DNA of 45,096 nt from assembly GCA_051747385.1 (NCBI GenBank), contig JBNJGB010000044.1:1-45096 (forward strand). Reading direction: 5' to 3'. Below the pieces are notes generated by a model. The model saw only the letters and a list, made by a program, of their open reading frames with translations, did not search any database and had not been told where the DNA came from. Source of the DNA: JBNJGB01 sp051747385 (GTDB taxonomy: Bacteria > Myxococcota_A > UBA9042 > PHBI01 > JACKFB01). Position numbers and translations under genes: made by a program. The number at the start of each line of letters is the position of its first letter. Within the stretch, counting starts at the first letter, position 1. Shown here piece by piece: positions 1-8,215 of the stretch.

Positions 1-101
1 GGGGCGGAGAACCCGGGGAACATGCAGCAGGACCGCTGTCCCCGGCGGTGGGTTGCTGCCGAAAAAGTGAGAAGTGAGTAGGTTTGACCCCACCGGTCTG
101 G

Positions 102-1505
102 TCAGTCTCTGGTCATCCACCCGTTGCGGCGGACGGTCAGGGTGGCGAAGGGCTGCACCCAGGCCAGGGCGACCATCGCGTACCAGGCGTAGACCAGGCC
201 CCAGAGGGTCTCGACGGAGCGCTCGCTGCGCAGGTAGATGAGGCAGTAGGCGAGGGCGAACGCGGTCGTCGCCGCGGTGGCCTGCAGCACGAAGGCGGGC
301 TCGGCGAGCAGGACCCACAGCCCCAGGAAGGCGCCCGTGAGCTGCAGGGCGATGGTGAGGGGCTGGAGCAGGGCGTCCATGAGCATGAGCGGACCGCGCA
401 GCGGCGAGAGGCCCAGCGCCCGGTGCCACGCGAACCGCAGCGCCCGGAGGCCCTCGCGGGTCGCCGAGCGGCCCCACCGCACGTACATCTTGCACAGCTT
501 GGAGTAGGTGGACGGGACCAGCGTCTCGACGGGGGCGTTGGCCTGGTAGACCGTGTCGGCGCCCAGGGAGAGCACCAGGTTGGTCATGGCGTGATCGTCG
601 CCGTTCGTGCAGGACGCCCCGAGGAAGGTCTGCCCGAGCCACGCGTCCAGGTGGGGGCGGACCAGGTCCATGCGATAGGCCTGGAGGGCGCCGGGGCAGC
701 ACCAGACCGTGCGGAGCTCGCTCTGGTAGGCGCGCACGAAGTCGAAGCCGAGGATGTAGCGGACGCCCAGCATCCGCGTGAGGATGTTCTCCCGCCGGTT
801 GTGGACCACGACCTTGCCCGCGACGCCGCCGATGCGCTCGTCGCGCGCCATGGGCGTCACCAGGTGCGCCAGGCTGTCGGGCGGGACCACGGAGTCCGAG
901 TCCACCGTGGCCACGAGCGCGGTCCGGACGCGCCGGAAGCCCTCGTACAGGGCGTGGCGCTTGCCGCGGTTGACCGGCATGTGCACGGCGCGCACCCGCT
1001 CCGGGTGGCGCGCGGCCACCGTGTCGATCCAGGCGCCGGTGTCGTCCTTGGAGCCGTCGTTCACGGCGACGATCCGCAGGCGATCGGCCGGATAGTCGCT
1101 GGCCAGGACGCTCTCGATGGACCGTCGGACCATCTCCCCCTCGTTGAAGGCGGGGATGACGACCGTGAGGTCGGGCAGGTCCGCGCGCTCGCGCGCCGTG
1201 GGCGCCATGGGACGATAGCGCGCCCACAGCAGTACGCGGAGCGTCCAGGCGACCAGGAACAGCCCGCCCATGAGCAGGGCGCCTGCGCCCAGGACCCGGG
1301 AGACGGCGCCCGTCGCGACGTAATCGTCCCGGAGCAGCCAGCCCGTGCCCGCGACCGCCGCGAGAAGCGCCGCGCACACGACCGCGAAGAGCAGCCGCCT
1401 CAGCGCCGCCCGACTCTGGAGCCGGGTCGTGATCCCTCGGAGTCCCACGTACGTCGTCCCTCGCTGTCGGAGGTCTCTCCGCGCCGCCACGCTCGGGCGG
1501 GGCAC
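102..1505 (-). CDS. processive family 2 glycosyltransferase (NodC/hyaluronan-synthase-like)
   Basis: The 467-residue protein has a hydrophobic pair of segments near residues 35-90, then a GT-A domain starting at VVIPAFNEGE. NDGSKDDT and DSDS are the nucleotide-sugar/metal aspartates, GDDHAMT replaces the usual GDDRxLT, and VRWGRS replaces QxxRW. Three or more C-terminal membrane segments follow, and the protein ends in a WMTRD tail that is common in this family. Family knowledge: such inner-membrane enzymes polymerise beta-linked sugars while extruding them. The sugar cannot be read from sequence. The start used is GTG at 1505, which has no clear ribosome site. A GTG at 1448 (19 residues later) is preceded by GAGGGA and may be the true start. 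The gene stands alone, divergent from the ATP-grasp gene. Confidence 0.85.
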   Translation of the reverse strand: MPRPSVAARRDLRQRGTTYVGLRGITTRLQSRAALRRLLFAVVCAALLAAVAGTGWLLRDDYVATGAVSRVLGAGALLMGGLFLVAWTLRVLLWARYRPMAPTARERADLPDLTVVIPAFNEGEMVRRSIESVLASDYPADRLRIVAVNDGSKDDTGAWIDTVAARHPERVRAVHMPVNRGKRHALYEGFRRVRTALVATVDSDSVVPPDSLAHLVTPMARDERIGGVAGKVVVHNRRENILTRMLGVRYILGFDFVRAYQSELRTVWCCPGALQAYRMDLVRPHLDAWLGQTFLGASCTNGDDHAMTNLVLSLGADTVYQANAPVETLVPSTYSKLCKMYVRWGRSATREGLRALRFAWHRALGLSPLRGPLMLMDALLQPLTIALQLTGAFLGLWVLLAEPAFVLQATAATTAFALAYCLIYLRSERSVETLWGLVYAWYAMVALAWVQPFATLTVRRNGWMTRD

Positions 1506-1526
1506 GGGAGAGACGCGTCACGCGGT

Positions 1527-1748
1527 ATGATGTTCAAATCGGGGGCCTGGGGGAAGCCCCGAGAACGTCTGCCGCGCAGAGAGTCGGCGCACCCCGGCGA
1601 TGGTCACCCGTCGGCCCACTGCCGCGGGGCGAGGGCACGAACCCTGCTGGAGGTGGTGGCCGAGCGGGCGCCGGAGCGGGAGGACGCGCGGCGGGCGCTC
1701 CTCGGGAACCGCTGCCTGTCGGGGCTGGACGAGGCGCCGACCCGGTGA
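1527..1748 (+). CDS. possible small hypothetical ORF
   Basis: A 73-codon ATG reading frame lies in the 307-bp gap between the glycosyltransferase and the ATP-grasp gene. It encodes an Arg/Glu-rich peptide with a helical-looking C-terminal half (around LLEVVAERAPERED). No convincing ribosome site and no recognised domain were seen. In DNA this GC-rich an open frame of this length can arise by chance, so this is only a candidate. Confidence 0.15.
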   Translation: MMFKSGAWGKPRERLPRRESAHPGDGHPSAHCRGARARTLLEVVAERAPEREDARRALLGNRCLSGLDEAPTR

Positions 1749-1801
1749 ACACTGGTTGACCGGCGGCGGGCGCCGTGCGTCGATCGGGCTCCCAGGGTCG
1801 C

Positions 1802-1808
1802 AGGGAGG
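1802..1808 (+). promoter_or_regulatory. ribosome binding site of the ATP-grasp gene
   Basis: AGGGAGG lies four bases before ATG 1813. It fixes the start of a reading frame that is open much further upstream, from about 1600. Confidence 0.7.
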
Positions 1809-1812
1809 TACG

Positions 1813-3258
1813 ATGAGCGAGTCGAGGAGGGCGTCCGTGCGTGTCCGGCCGGGGAGCTTCGAGCCGGAGCGGCACTACTATCCGCGGGTCCTGAACGCCC
1901 ACATCCACCCGGTCGTCCGCTATCTGCTCAAGCTGGGCAACCGCCGGATCGCGGAGCGCTACTGCCACCTCCACCCGGAGGCGGATCCGGACGCGGTCCA
2001 CGACGCCCTGGCGCATCGAACGCGCTGGTTCCGGTGGGGCGGAGCGGATCTCTTCCACGTCACGAACGAGGAGGGGATCCGCAAGATGGTGGTGATCGAG
2101 ACCAACTCCAGCGCCTCGGGCCAGAAGTCCATGCCCCTGCTGGACGAGCACCAGGAGCAGGGGGGCTATCGCGTCCTGATGGAGCGGGCCTTCCTCCCCA
2201 TGCTCAAGGGTCGCAAGCTGCCCAAGGGCGACCTGGCGGTCCTCACGGACAAGAACGCCATGGAGTGCTCGGGCTACGCTGCGGCCCTGGCGGACCTGAC
2301 GGGCGAGGACGTGCACCTGGTGCCGTGCTTCGAGGGGGTGGAGGACCCGCACATCCGCTTCGAGGACCGCGTCCTCCACGTACGCACCGAGGAGGGGGAC
2401 TGGCGGCCCGTGCGCGCGGCGGTGCGCTACGTGACGCAGCGGCCTTGGAATCGCATCCCGCCCGTGACGCGGACGGCCTTCCTCAACCCGGTGCTCGTGT
2501 GCCTGGCGGGCGGGCGGAACAAGATGCTCGCGTCCAAGGCCTACGAGTTCTACAACGCGGAGCTCCAGCCGCGCGGAATGCACATCCACGCGCCGGAGAC
2601 CATCTGGGACGTGGCCCACAGCCAGGTGCCGCTGTGGGTGGCCCGGATGGGCGGCGTCGCGGTCGTGAAGAACCCGTACAGCAACGCCGGCCAGGGCGTG
2701 TACACCATCACGACCGACCGCGAGCTCGAGGACTTCATGTCCCTCGACGCCCGCTACGATCGCTTCATCGTCCAGGCCCTCATCGGAAACATCGGCTGGT
2801 CGTCCCGGAGCAGCCACGGGCAGCTCTATCACACGGGGACCGTCCCGAACCGGCGCTCGCAGATCTACGTGGCCGACCTGCGCTTCATGGTGGGCGCCGG
2901 CCCCGAGGGCTTCTTCCCCACGGCCATCTACGCCCGGCGGGCGCGGCGGCCGCTCCTCCGTGAGCTGGACGGCACGTCGTCGTCCTGGGAGATGCTGGGG
3001 ACGAACCTGTCCGTCCGGCGCGAGGACGGCGGCTGGGACACGGAGAGCGAGCGCCTGCTCCTCATGGACGCTCGGGACTTCAACCGGCTGGGCGTGGCCC
3101 TGGACGACCTCATCGAGGCGTACATCCAGACGGTCCTGTCCGTGACGGCCATCGACCAGATGGCCCGGAGCCTGGTGAACACGAAGGGGCGCTTCCGGCG
3201 GCGCTTCTTCCTGTCCATCAACCCCGACCGCGCGCTGGGAGAGGAGATCGTCCGATGA
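1813..3258 (+). CDS. ATP-grasp ligase-like protein
   Basis: The 481-residue soluble protein has features of a RimK-type ATP-grasp fold in the usual order. NKMLASKAYEF (about 236-246) carries a first ATP-contacting lysine. VAVVKNPYSNAGQGVY (282-297) is the second lysine plus the flexible Gly-rich loop. FIVQALIG (318-325) is followed by ADLRFMV (354-360) and a late SINPD. Family members join a carboxylate to an amine through an acyl-phosphate. The N-terminal 230 residues (for example VVIETNSSASGQKS) are not recognised and may set the substrate. The stop overlaps the start of the next gene by ATGA, so the two are translationally coupled. The downstream AstE-like hydrolase suggests that an amide is made and then trimmed or removed. 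The substrate is unknown. Confidence 0.75.
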   Translation: MSESRRASVRVRPGSFEPERHYYPRVLNAHIHPVVRYLLKLGNRRIAERYCHLHPEADPDAVHDALAHRTRWFRWGGADLFHVTNEEGIRKMVVIETNSSASGQKSMPLLDEHQEQGGYRVLMERAFLPMLKGRKLPKGDLAVLTDKNAMECSGYAAALADLTGEDVHLVPCFEGVEDPHIRFEDRVLHVRTEEGDWRPVRAAVRYVTQRPWNRIPPVTRTAFLNPVLVCLAGGRNKMLASKAYEFYNAELQPRGMHIHAPETIWDVAHSQVPLWVARMGGVAVVKNPYSNAGQGVYTITTDRELEDFMSLDARYDRFIVQALIGNIGWSSRSSHGQLYHTGTVPNRRSQIYVADLRFMVGAGPEGFFPTAIYARRARRPLLRELDGTSSSWEMLGTNLSVRREDGGWDTESERLLLMDARDFNRLGVALDDLIEAYIQTVLSVTAIDQMARSLVNTKGRFRRRFFLSINPDRALGEEIVR

Positions 3259-4316
3259 GCCGAGCCTCGCTCCAGGAGTTCCCGCGGGCGCGGCTGGTCG
3301 ACGAGCTCACGGTGGATGAGCTTCCGCGGGGCGTGGTGACGCGCCTGATGGTGGAGCTCGGACACGACGGCCTCGGGGCGGCCATCCGGCTGCCGGTGCT
3401 GGTGGCGCGGGGCGAGCGAAAGGGCCCGGTGTTCGGCATGACCGCCGCGGTCCACGGCAACGAGCTGAACGGCATCCCGGTCATCCACCGGATGTTCGAT
3501 CGGGTCGACGTGTCGGCGCTCAAGGGGACCCTCGTCGGCGTGCCGGTGGTCAACGTGCCGGGCTTCCGTCGCTACGAGCGGGCGTTCAACGACGGCCGGG
3601 ACCTGAACCACCTGATGCCCGGCGTGCCGGACGGCAACGAGGCCCAGGTCTTCGCCCACCGCCTGCTCCACCGGATCGTCAACCGCTTCGACTACCTGCT
3701 GGACCTGCACACCGCGAGCTTCGGCCGGGTGAACAGCCTGTACATCCGGGCGGACATGACGCACCCGACCACCGCGCGCATGGCCTACCTCCTGCGACCC
3801 CAGGTCATCCTCCACGACCCGCCGCGGGATCGGACCCTGCGCGGCGCGGCCATGGAGATGGGCGTCCCGGCCATCACCATCGAGATCGGCAACCCCCAGC
3901 GCTTCCACGGCGAGTACATCAAGCGGGCGCTGGTGGGCGTGCGGGCGATCCTCGCCGAGGTGGGGATGCTGCCGAAGCGCCGGGTCGCGGCGGGGCGCCA
4001 GCCGGTGCTCTGCGAGGGCTCCAGGTGGCTGTTCACGGATCACGGCGGCCTGCTGGAGGTGTTCCCGCCGGTCACGGAGGACGTGGAGGAGGGCCGGGTC
4101 ATCGCGCGCCTCACCAATGTCTTCGGGGACGTCACCCGGGAGTACCGCGCGCCCTACACCGGCGTGATCATCGGCAAGAGCACCAACCCGGTGGCCCAGA
4201 CCGGGGCCCGGATCGTGCACCTCGGCGTGAAGGCCGCCGAGGAGGATCCGCGATTCTACGGCCGCGTGTCGGCGGAGCGGGAGGGACCGGCGAAGCGCAC
4301 GAAGGGGACGGGCTGA
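3255..4316 (+). CDS. succinylglutamate desuccinylase/aspartoacylase-like zinc hydrolase
   Basis: The 353-residue protein is an M14-clan AstE/AspA relative. HGNE (67-70) supplies two zinc ligands and DLHT (150-153) the third. NDGRDLNHLMPG (112-123) corresponds to the family substrate-binding GRDLNRxFPG. The C-terminal 90 residues form the usual small beta domain. Family enzymes cleave an N-acyl amino-acid amide or a C-terminal residue in the cytoplasm. The start overlaps the ATP-grasp stop (ATGA). Pairing of ATP-grasp amide ligases with AstE-like peptidases is known from comparative genomics of amidoligase clusters. Its role here, as a step in a metabolite pathway or as an eraser, is inference. 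The zinc-site residues look intact. Confidence 0.85.
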   Translation: MSRASLQEFPRARLVDELTVDELPRGVVTRLMVELGHDGLGAAIRLPVLVARGERKGPVFGMTAAVHGNELNGIPVIHRMFDRVDVSALKGTLVGVPVVNVPGFRRYERAFNDGRDLNHLMPGVPDGNEAQVFAHRLLHRIVNRFDYLLDLHTASFGRVNSLYIRADMTHPTTARMAYLLRPQVILHDPPRDRTLRGAAMEMGVPAITIEIGNPQRFHGEYIKRALVGVRAILAEVGMLPKRRVAAGRQPVLCEGSRWLFTDHGGLLEVFPPVTEDVEEGRVIARLTNVFGDVTREYRAPYTGVIIGKSTNPVAQTGARIVHLGVKAAEEDPRFYGRVSAEREGPAKRTKGTG

Positions 4317-4718
4317 TCCGCTGGTGGCCCGTTCGACGCGGGACACTGCGAGCGCGTGGACGTCGCCGCCCCGATTCCCGGCGCGCGCGGAGGAGCGTGT
4401 CCGGCGGCGAGGCAGGGCAATCGCAAAGTCCGAGAAACGTGGGCCGCGCGGCGGTACGGCGCCCGGCGCCGGGTTGCACCCCTCGGAAACGACGGGTTTT
4501 GCGCGTCTGAGAGCAGGCAAGGGCAAGGGCAAGGGAGGGCGGTCGACTTTGCGACCGCCCTGGGCGGCGAGGGCGGGACGCTCGCCTGTCGGGGGCGCGC
4601 CGGTGTACGGTGGGGGCACACCCGCAGGGAGCCTCGTCGGATCGCCGCGCGGCGCGGAAAGCGTTCAAGCCCGCCCGCGGACGGTTCGATGGAGCGGGTG
4701 GCCCCGGAGGACCCCCAC
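4317..4718. other. intergenic region with hairpin
   Basis: About 400 bp without a convincing gene. It contains three tandem copies of a CAAGGG hexamer (about 4517-4535) directly before a perfect 10-bp stem-loop at 4536-4561. The promoter of the downstream exported-protein/amine-oxidase pair probably lies between the hairpin and 4704, but no clear -35/-10 pair stands out. Confidence 0.5.
4536..4561. terminator. terminator-like hairpin
   Basis: AGGGCGGTCG and CGACCGCCCT form a perfect 10-bp stem around a six-base loop, 220 bp after the AstE-like gene. There is no T-run, so an intrinsic terminator is plausible but not secure. Confidence 0.4.
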
Positions 4719-5153
4719 ATGCCCCCAATCTCCTCGCCCCGCCCACTCCTGACCGCCGCGATGGCCGCGGCGGTGATCGCCTGCACCTGGACCTCGGCCC
4801 CGGCGCGTGCCGGGACCCTGCCGTCCGGGTTCCCGGAGGAGATCACGCTGCCCGAAGGCGTGGCCTCCGTCTTCCTGGTCGGCGAGGAGTACGAGGTGGA
4901 CGAGTCCGGCCGGAGGCACCTGGTGGCGCGCCGCTACGAGCTCGCGCAGGAGGTGCGCGACGGGGACGCGGTGCGGAGCCACTTCGAGTCCCTGTTCCGG
5001 CGCCTGTGCTGGGGTGGAGGCTTCCGACCGGCGGGGGACGGCGTGTCCGGCTCCTTCGAGGACGAGGATCGCGTGTCGGTGCGGGTCTCCCTGAAGCCGC
5101 GTCCGGGCGTCCGCGAGCACCTGCGCCTCCGGGTGCGCGTCGACATGGAGTAG
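4719..5153 (+). CDS. small exported protein of unknown function
   Basis: The 144-residue protein has a Sec-type signal: a short polar start, a hydrophobic stretch of residues about 9-25 and a likely cut after APARA near residue 31. The mature part is a compact acidic domain of about 110 residues with one cysteine and a final beta-rich RLRVRVD segment. No family is recognised. A CGGAGG site eight bases before ATG 4719 supports the start. The stop is two bases from the GTG of the amine oxidase, so the two are co-translated. The function may relate to that enzyme, although one product is exported and the other shows no signal peptide. Confidence 0.65.
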   Translation: MPPISSPRPLLTAAMAAAVIACTWTSAPARAGTLPSGFPEEITLPEGVASVFLVGEEYEVDESGRRHLVARRYELAQEVRDGDAVRSHFESLFRRLCWGGGFRPAGDGVSGSFEDEDRVSVRVSLKPRPGVREHLRLRVRVDME

Positions 5154-5155
5154 CC

Positions 5156-6442
5156 GTGACCGCGGGCGGACCGCTGGGCGACGAGACGATCGTCGTGGTC
5201 GGCGCCGGCCTCGCGGGCCTGGCCGCCGCGCGCCGGCTGAGGGAGCACGGCGCACGCGTGACGATCCTGGAGGCGCGCGATCGGGTCGGCGGCCGCACGT
5301 GGACGGTGGAGGTCGGCGGCTCCGCCATGGACGTGGGCGCCGCGACGCTCCACGGCTGGAAGGGCAATCCCCTCGTGGAGGTGGCCCGGGAGGCGGGCGC
5401 GCGCCTGCTGCGGGTGACGGAGCGCTACGTGGGCTACGACGTCGCGGCCGGGCGCGTCGGGGACGCGGTCGTGGCGGCGGTGGACGGCGCGGAGGAGACC
5501 TTCGAGGACGTCGTCGAGGAGATGAAGGAGGACCTCCGCTCCGACCGCCCCGTCTCGGACGCCGTGGAGGCGGCCGTCGAAGCCCTCTCCCTCGAGGAGC
5601 CCGCGAGGCGCCTGGCGCGCACGGTCCTCACGGCCTGGGTGGAGCTGGACTGCGCCGGGCCCGCCGCGGACCTGTCCCTGGCCTGGTACGACGAGGACGA
5701 GGCCTTCGGAGGCGGCGATCGGCTCCTCACCGGGGGCTGGTCCGCCGTGGCCCGGCACCTCGCCGCCGACCTGGATGTCCGCCTGGAGACACCGGTCCGC
5801 GCGATCGCGCACGGCCCGGACGGCGTCGTGTGCGTCACCGACCGGGGGCGCGTGGAGGCGGACCGCGTCGTGATCACGGCGCCCCTCGGCGTGCTGCGCG
5901 CCGGCGACATCGAGTTCCGCCCCGGGCTGCCGGCCGCCAAGGCGGAGGCTCTGCGCCGCCTTCGGATGGGCGTCGTGGAGAAGGTCATCCTCCGGTTCGA
6001 CGTGCGGTTCTGGCCGGAAGGCGTGCGCGACCTGTGGGTGGCCGGGCCGGGGGAGACGGACCTCCTGGACGTGCTCGACGTGAGCGAGCACGCGGGGGCG
6101 CCGACCCTGGTGTGCTTCGTCCGGGGCGAGGTGGACCTGGACGCCGTGCTGGATCGCCTCGGCGCGGCCCTGGGCCTGTCCGTCCCGGCGCCGACCGACA
6201 CCTTCGTCACCTCCTGGGCCGCCGATCCCTGGTCGCGCGGCGCCTGGACCTACGTGCCCGTGGGTGCGTCCTTCGCGGATCTCGACGCGCTGGCCGAGCC
6301 CGTCGGCGACCGCCTCTTCTTCGCCGGCGAGGGCACCCTCGCCGCCTACGTGGGCACCCTCCACGGCGCGTGGCTGTCCGGCCTGCGCGAGGCGGATCGG
6401 ATCGCCGGACTCGGCGGCTCCGATCACGACGCGGGGGGATGA
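5156..6442 (+). CDS. flavin monoamine oxidase family protein
   Basis: The 428-residue protein begins with an FAD-binding Rossmann motif (VVGAGLAGLAAARRL) followed by EARDRVGGRT, the signature of the amine oxidase/polyamine oxidase/LSD1 family. The C-terminal FAGEGTLAAYVGTLHGA is the second FAD-contacting segment, with family-typical spacing. These enzymes oxidise C-N bonds of amines or amino acids using O2. The substrate is not predictable here. GTG 5156 has GGAG (5147-5150) just upstream and lies two bases after the preceding stop. No signal peptide is visible. It is about the usual length of bacterial members. Confidence 0.88.
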   Translation: MTAGGPLGDETIVVVGAGLAGLAAARRLREHGARVTILEARDRVGGRTWTVEVGGSAMDVGAATLHGWKGNPLVEVAREAGARLLRVTERYVGYDVAAGRVGDAVVAAVDGAEETFEDVVEEMKEDLRSDRPVSDAVEAAVEALSLEEPARRLARTVLTAWVELDCAGPAADLSLAWYDEDEAFGGGDRLLTGGWSAVARHLAADLDVRLETPVRAIAHGPDGVVCVTDRGRVEADRVVITAPLGVLRAGDIEFRPGLPAAKAEALRRLRMGVVEKVILRFDVRFWPEGVRDLWVAGPGETDLLDVLDVSEHAGAPTLVCFVRGEVDLDAVLDRLGAALGLSVPAPTDTFVTSWAADPWSRGAWTYVPVGASFADLDALAEPVGDRLFFAGEGTLAAYVGTLHGAWLSGLREADRIAGLGGSDHDAGG

Positions 6443-6931
6443 TCCCGCTCCGCAGGACGTTCCGTCTCGGGGGCGCGTCGCAACTTGCCGACTCGCCGTC
6501 GTCGACGGGACGAGGGGAGCTCGGCCCCGGCTGCCTTCAGCGGCGTCGGGGCCGCCCCCGACCCCTGTCAGCCGGACGCGGGCCTCCAACCCGACTGCGA
6601 GGTCTCTTCGGACGGCGGGGGCCCGGTCCAGGAGGGACGTCGCGGGACGGGGGGAGTGGCATCGACGACGGCGACGGCGGGCGTAGCGGCGGTTCGGCAC
6701 CACCCGGGATCTCGTTCCTTGCTCGGGGCGCCCCCATGTTCCGGGACGTGCCGCCGGATCCACCCCGGCGGAACCGGGCGGGGGAGTTACCCTGCGACCG
6801 CGACCCTGGCCGGCCCCCGGCTGGTCCACGCCGAAGTTGTTGTGCTATCCGTCCCCGGCCCGTTGCGGGAGGGCGCCCGACGACCCGCGATCCTGGCTCC
6901 GATGGAGGCCGGCTTCAGGAGGGATGCACTG
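6443..6931. other. intergenic region upstream of the radical SAM operon
   Basis: About 490 bp without a supported gene. A perfect 7-bp stem with a four-base loop (GTCGGGG/CCCCGAC, 6545-6562) is the only structured element noticed. One frame contains a short Cys-containing stretch (PDPCQPDAGLQPDCE), but it has no start signal or family match. Promoters for the downstream operon should lie here and were not identified. Confidence 0.4.
6917..6923 (+). promoter_or_regulatory. ribosome binding site of the aminotransferase gene
   Basis: AGGAGGG lies eight bases before GTG 6932. It favours that start over the in-frame ATG at 6902. Confidence 0.6.
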
Positions 6932-8215
6932 GTGACCGTCGTTCCACGCAAGCGCCCTGCACGCGTCCCGGGCCTCGCCCGATCCACGGTGCGGGCGGTA
7001 GCTCGGCGCACACTCCTCGACGGCCCGGAGCGGGCACGGTTCGAGGCGGCGTGGAGCGACCGCTTGGACGGCGCGCGCGTCGCCGGGGTCGGGTCGGGCA
7101 GGCTGGCCCTGCTCCTGGTGCTCGACGCGCTCGAGGTGCATCCGCCCGCGCGCATCATCCTGCCGGCCTACAATGCGTCCTGCGTGCCGAACGTGCTCCA
7201 AGCCGCGGGCTACCGCCTGCACTTCTGTGACATACGGCGGGATACGCTGGGCCTTGACGTGGATGCCCTCCCGGATCCGCCGCCTCGCGACGCCGGTGCG
7301 ATCATCGTCACCCACATCGAGGGCAACCCGGCCGATGTGGGCGCGGTCCGAGCCTGGGCCGCTGCCCACGGACTTCCCGTCGTGGAGGACGCCGCGCACG
7401 CGCTCGGGGCGACCTTCGGTGGCGCACCCGTAGGCACCCTCGCTGACGCCGCCATCTTCTCCCTCGGTCGCGGGAAGCTGCTCAACACCGTCGGCGGAGG
7501 GCTGGCGATCATCCCGCGCCCCCACGCCGAAGGACGCAGGGCCGCGGCGCGATTGAGCCGGGCCGTTCGGGGGCTGCATCCTGCCTCGCGACGCGTGCTC
7601 CTGCTCGAGCTGTTCAAGGAAGCCATCATCGAGACGGGCACCGTCCCCGCCCTCTTCGGGGCGCTGGCCATGCCCTTGTTGCGCTCCGCGCGAAGCCTCG
7701 GGATGGAGCCCATGACCGCCCTCTTCGAGGATCGCAAATCCCGCATGCCCGGGATACCCGAGGGGATGCGCCGAGGCCTCTCGAACCTCCAGGCCCGGTT
7801 TGGACTGGAGGCGCTGGCGTCCTTCGACGAAGCCCTGATGCGCCGGCGACGCCACGCCTCCCGATATCACGCGGCGCTCCAAGGAGCCCTCGACCTCCAA
7901 GCGCCACAGTCCGGCGCGGATCCCGCGTGGCTCGAGGTCACCGCGCTCATGGGCCGCGGCGAGGACCGCGCGAGCTTCCAGGCGGCCCTCCTGTCACGCG
8001 GCGTCGATACGCAGCGCACGTGGATGGACGCGTGCGACGCGCTGGACGCCTTTCGCTCCGCGTCGGGCTCTCCGTGTCCGGTGGCCCGTGACGTCGCGGA
8101 ACGCGCCTTCTACCTGCCCACCTACGCCGCCCTGTCGGACGCCCAGGTGGAGGCGGTCATCACGGCGATCCTCGGGCTGGTGGCGACCGGCGCGAAGGAG
8201 CACGGCGCGGGATGA
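6932..8215 (+). CDS. DegT/DnrJ/EryC1/StrS-type PLP aminotransferase
   Basis: The 427-residue protein is a fold-type I, sugar-aminotransferase-like enzyme. ILPAYNASC is the N-terminal substrate-loop segment. VVEDAAHALGATFGG carries the PLP-pyridine aspartate. FSLGRGKLLNTVGGG carries the Schiff-base lysine at residue 182. Family members usually transaminate nucleotide-linked keto-sugars; a few are dehydratases. RGK before the lysine is slightly unlike the common FSFHxxK, so substrate assignment is open. It is the first gene of a run with ATGA overlaps into two radical SAM genes, which suggests amino-sugar or other small-molecule modification feeding the same product. Confidence 0.85.
   Translation: MTVVPRKRPARVPGLARSTVRAVARRTLLDGPERARFEAAWSDRLDGARVAGVGSGRLALLLVLDALEVHPPARIILPAYNASCVPNVLQAAGYRLHFCDIRRDTLGLDVDALPDPPPRDAGAIIVTHIEGNPADVGAVRAWAAAHGLPVVEDAAHALGATFGGAPVGTLADAAIFSLGRGKLLNTVGGGLAIIPRPHAEGRRAAARLSRAVRGLHPASRRVLLLELFKEAIIETGTVPALFGALAMPLLRSARSLGMEPMTALFEDRKSRMPGIPEGMRRGLSNLQARFGLEALASFDEALMRRRRHASRYHAALQGALDLQAPQSGADPAWLEVTALMGRGEDRASFQAALLSRGVDTQRTWMDACDALDAFRSASGSPCPVARDVAERAFYLPTYAALSDAQVEAVITAILGLVATGAKEHGAG

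Noticed and set aside
84..1748. Plus-strand frame across the glycosyltransferase
   Set aside because: Antisense to conserved GT2 motifs; only the end (1527-1748) lies outside and is listed with low confidence.
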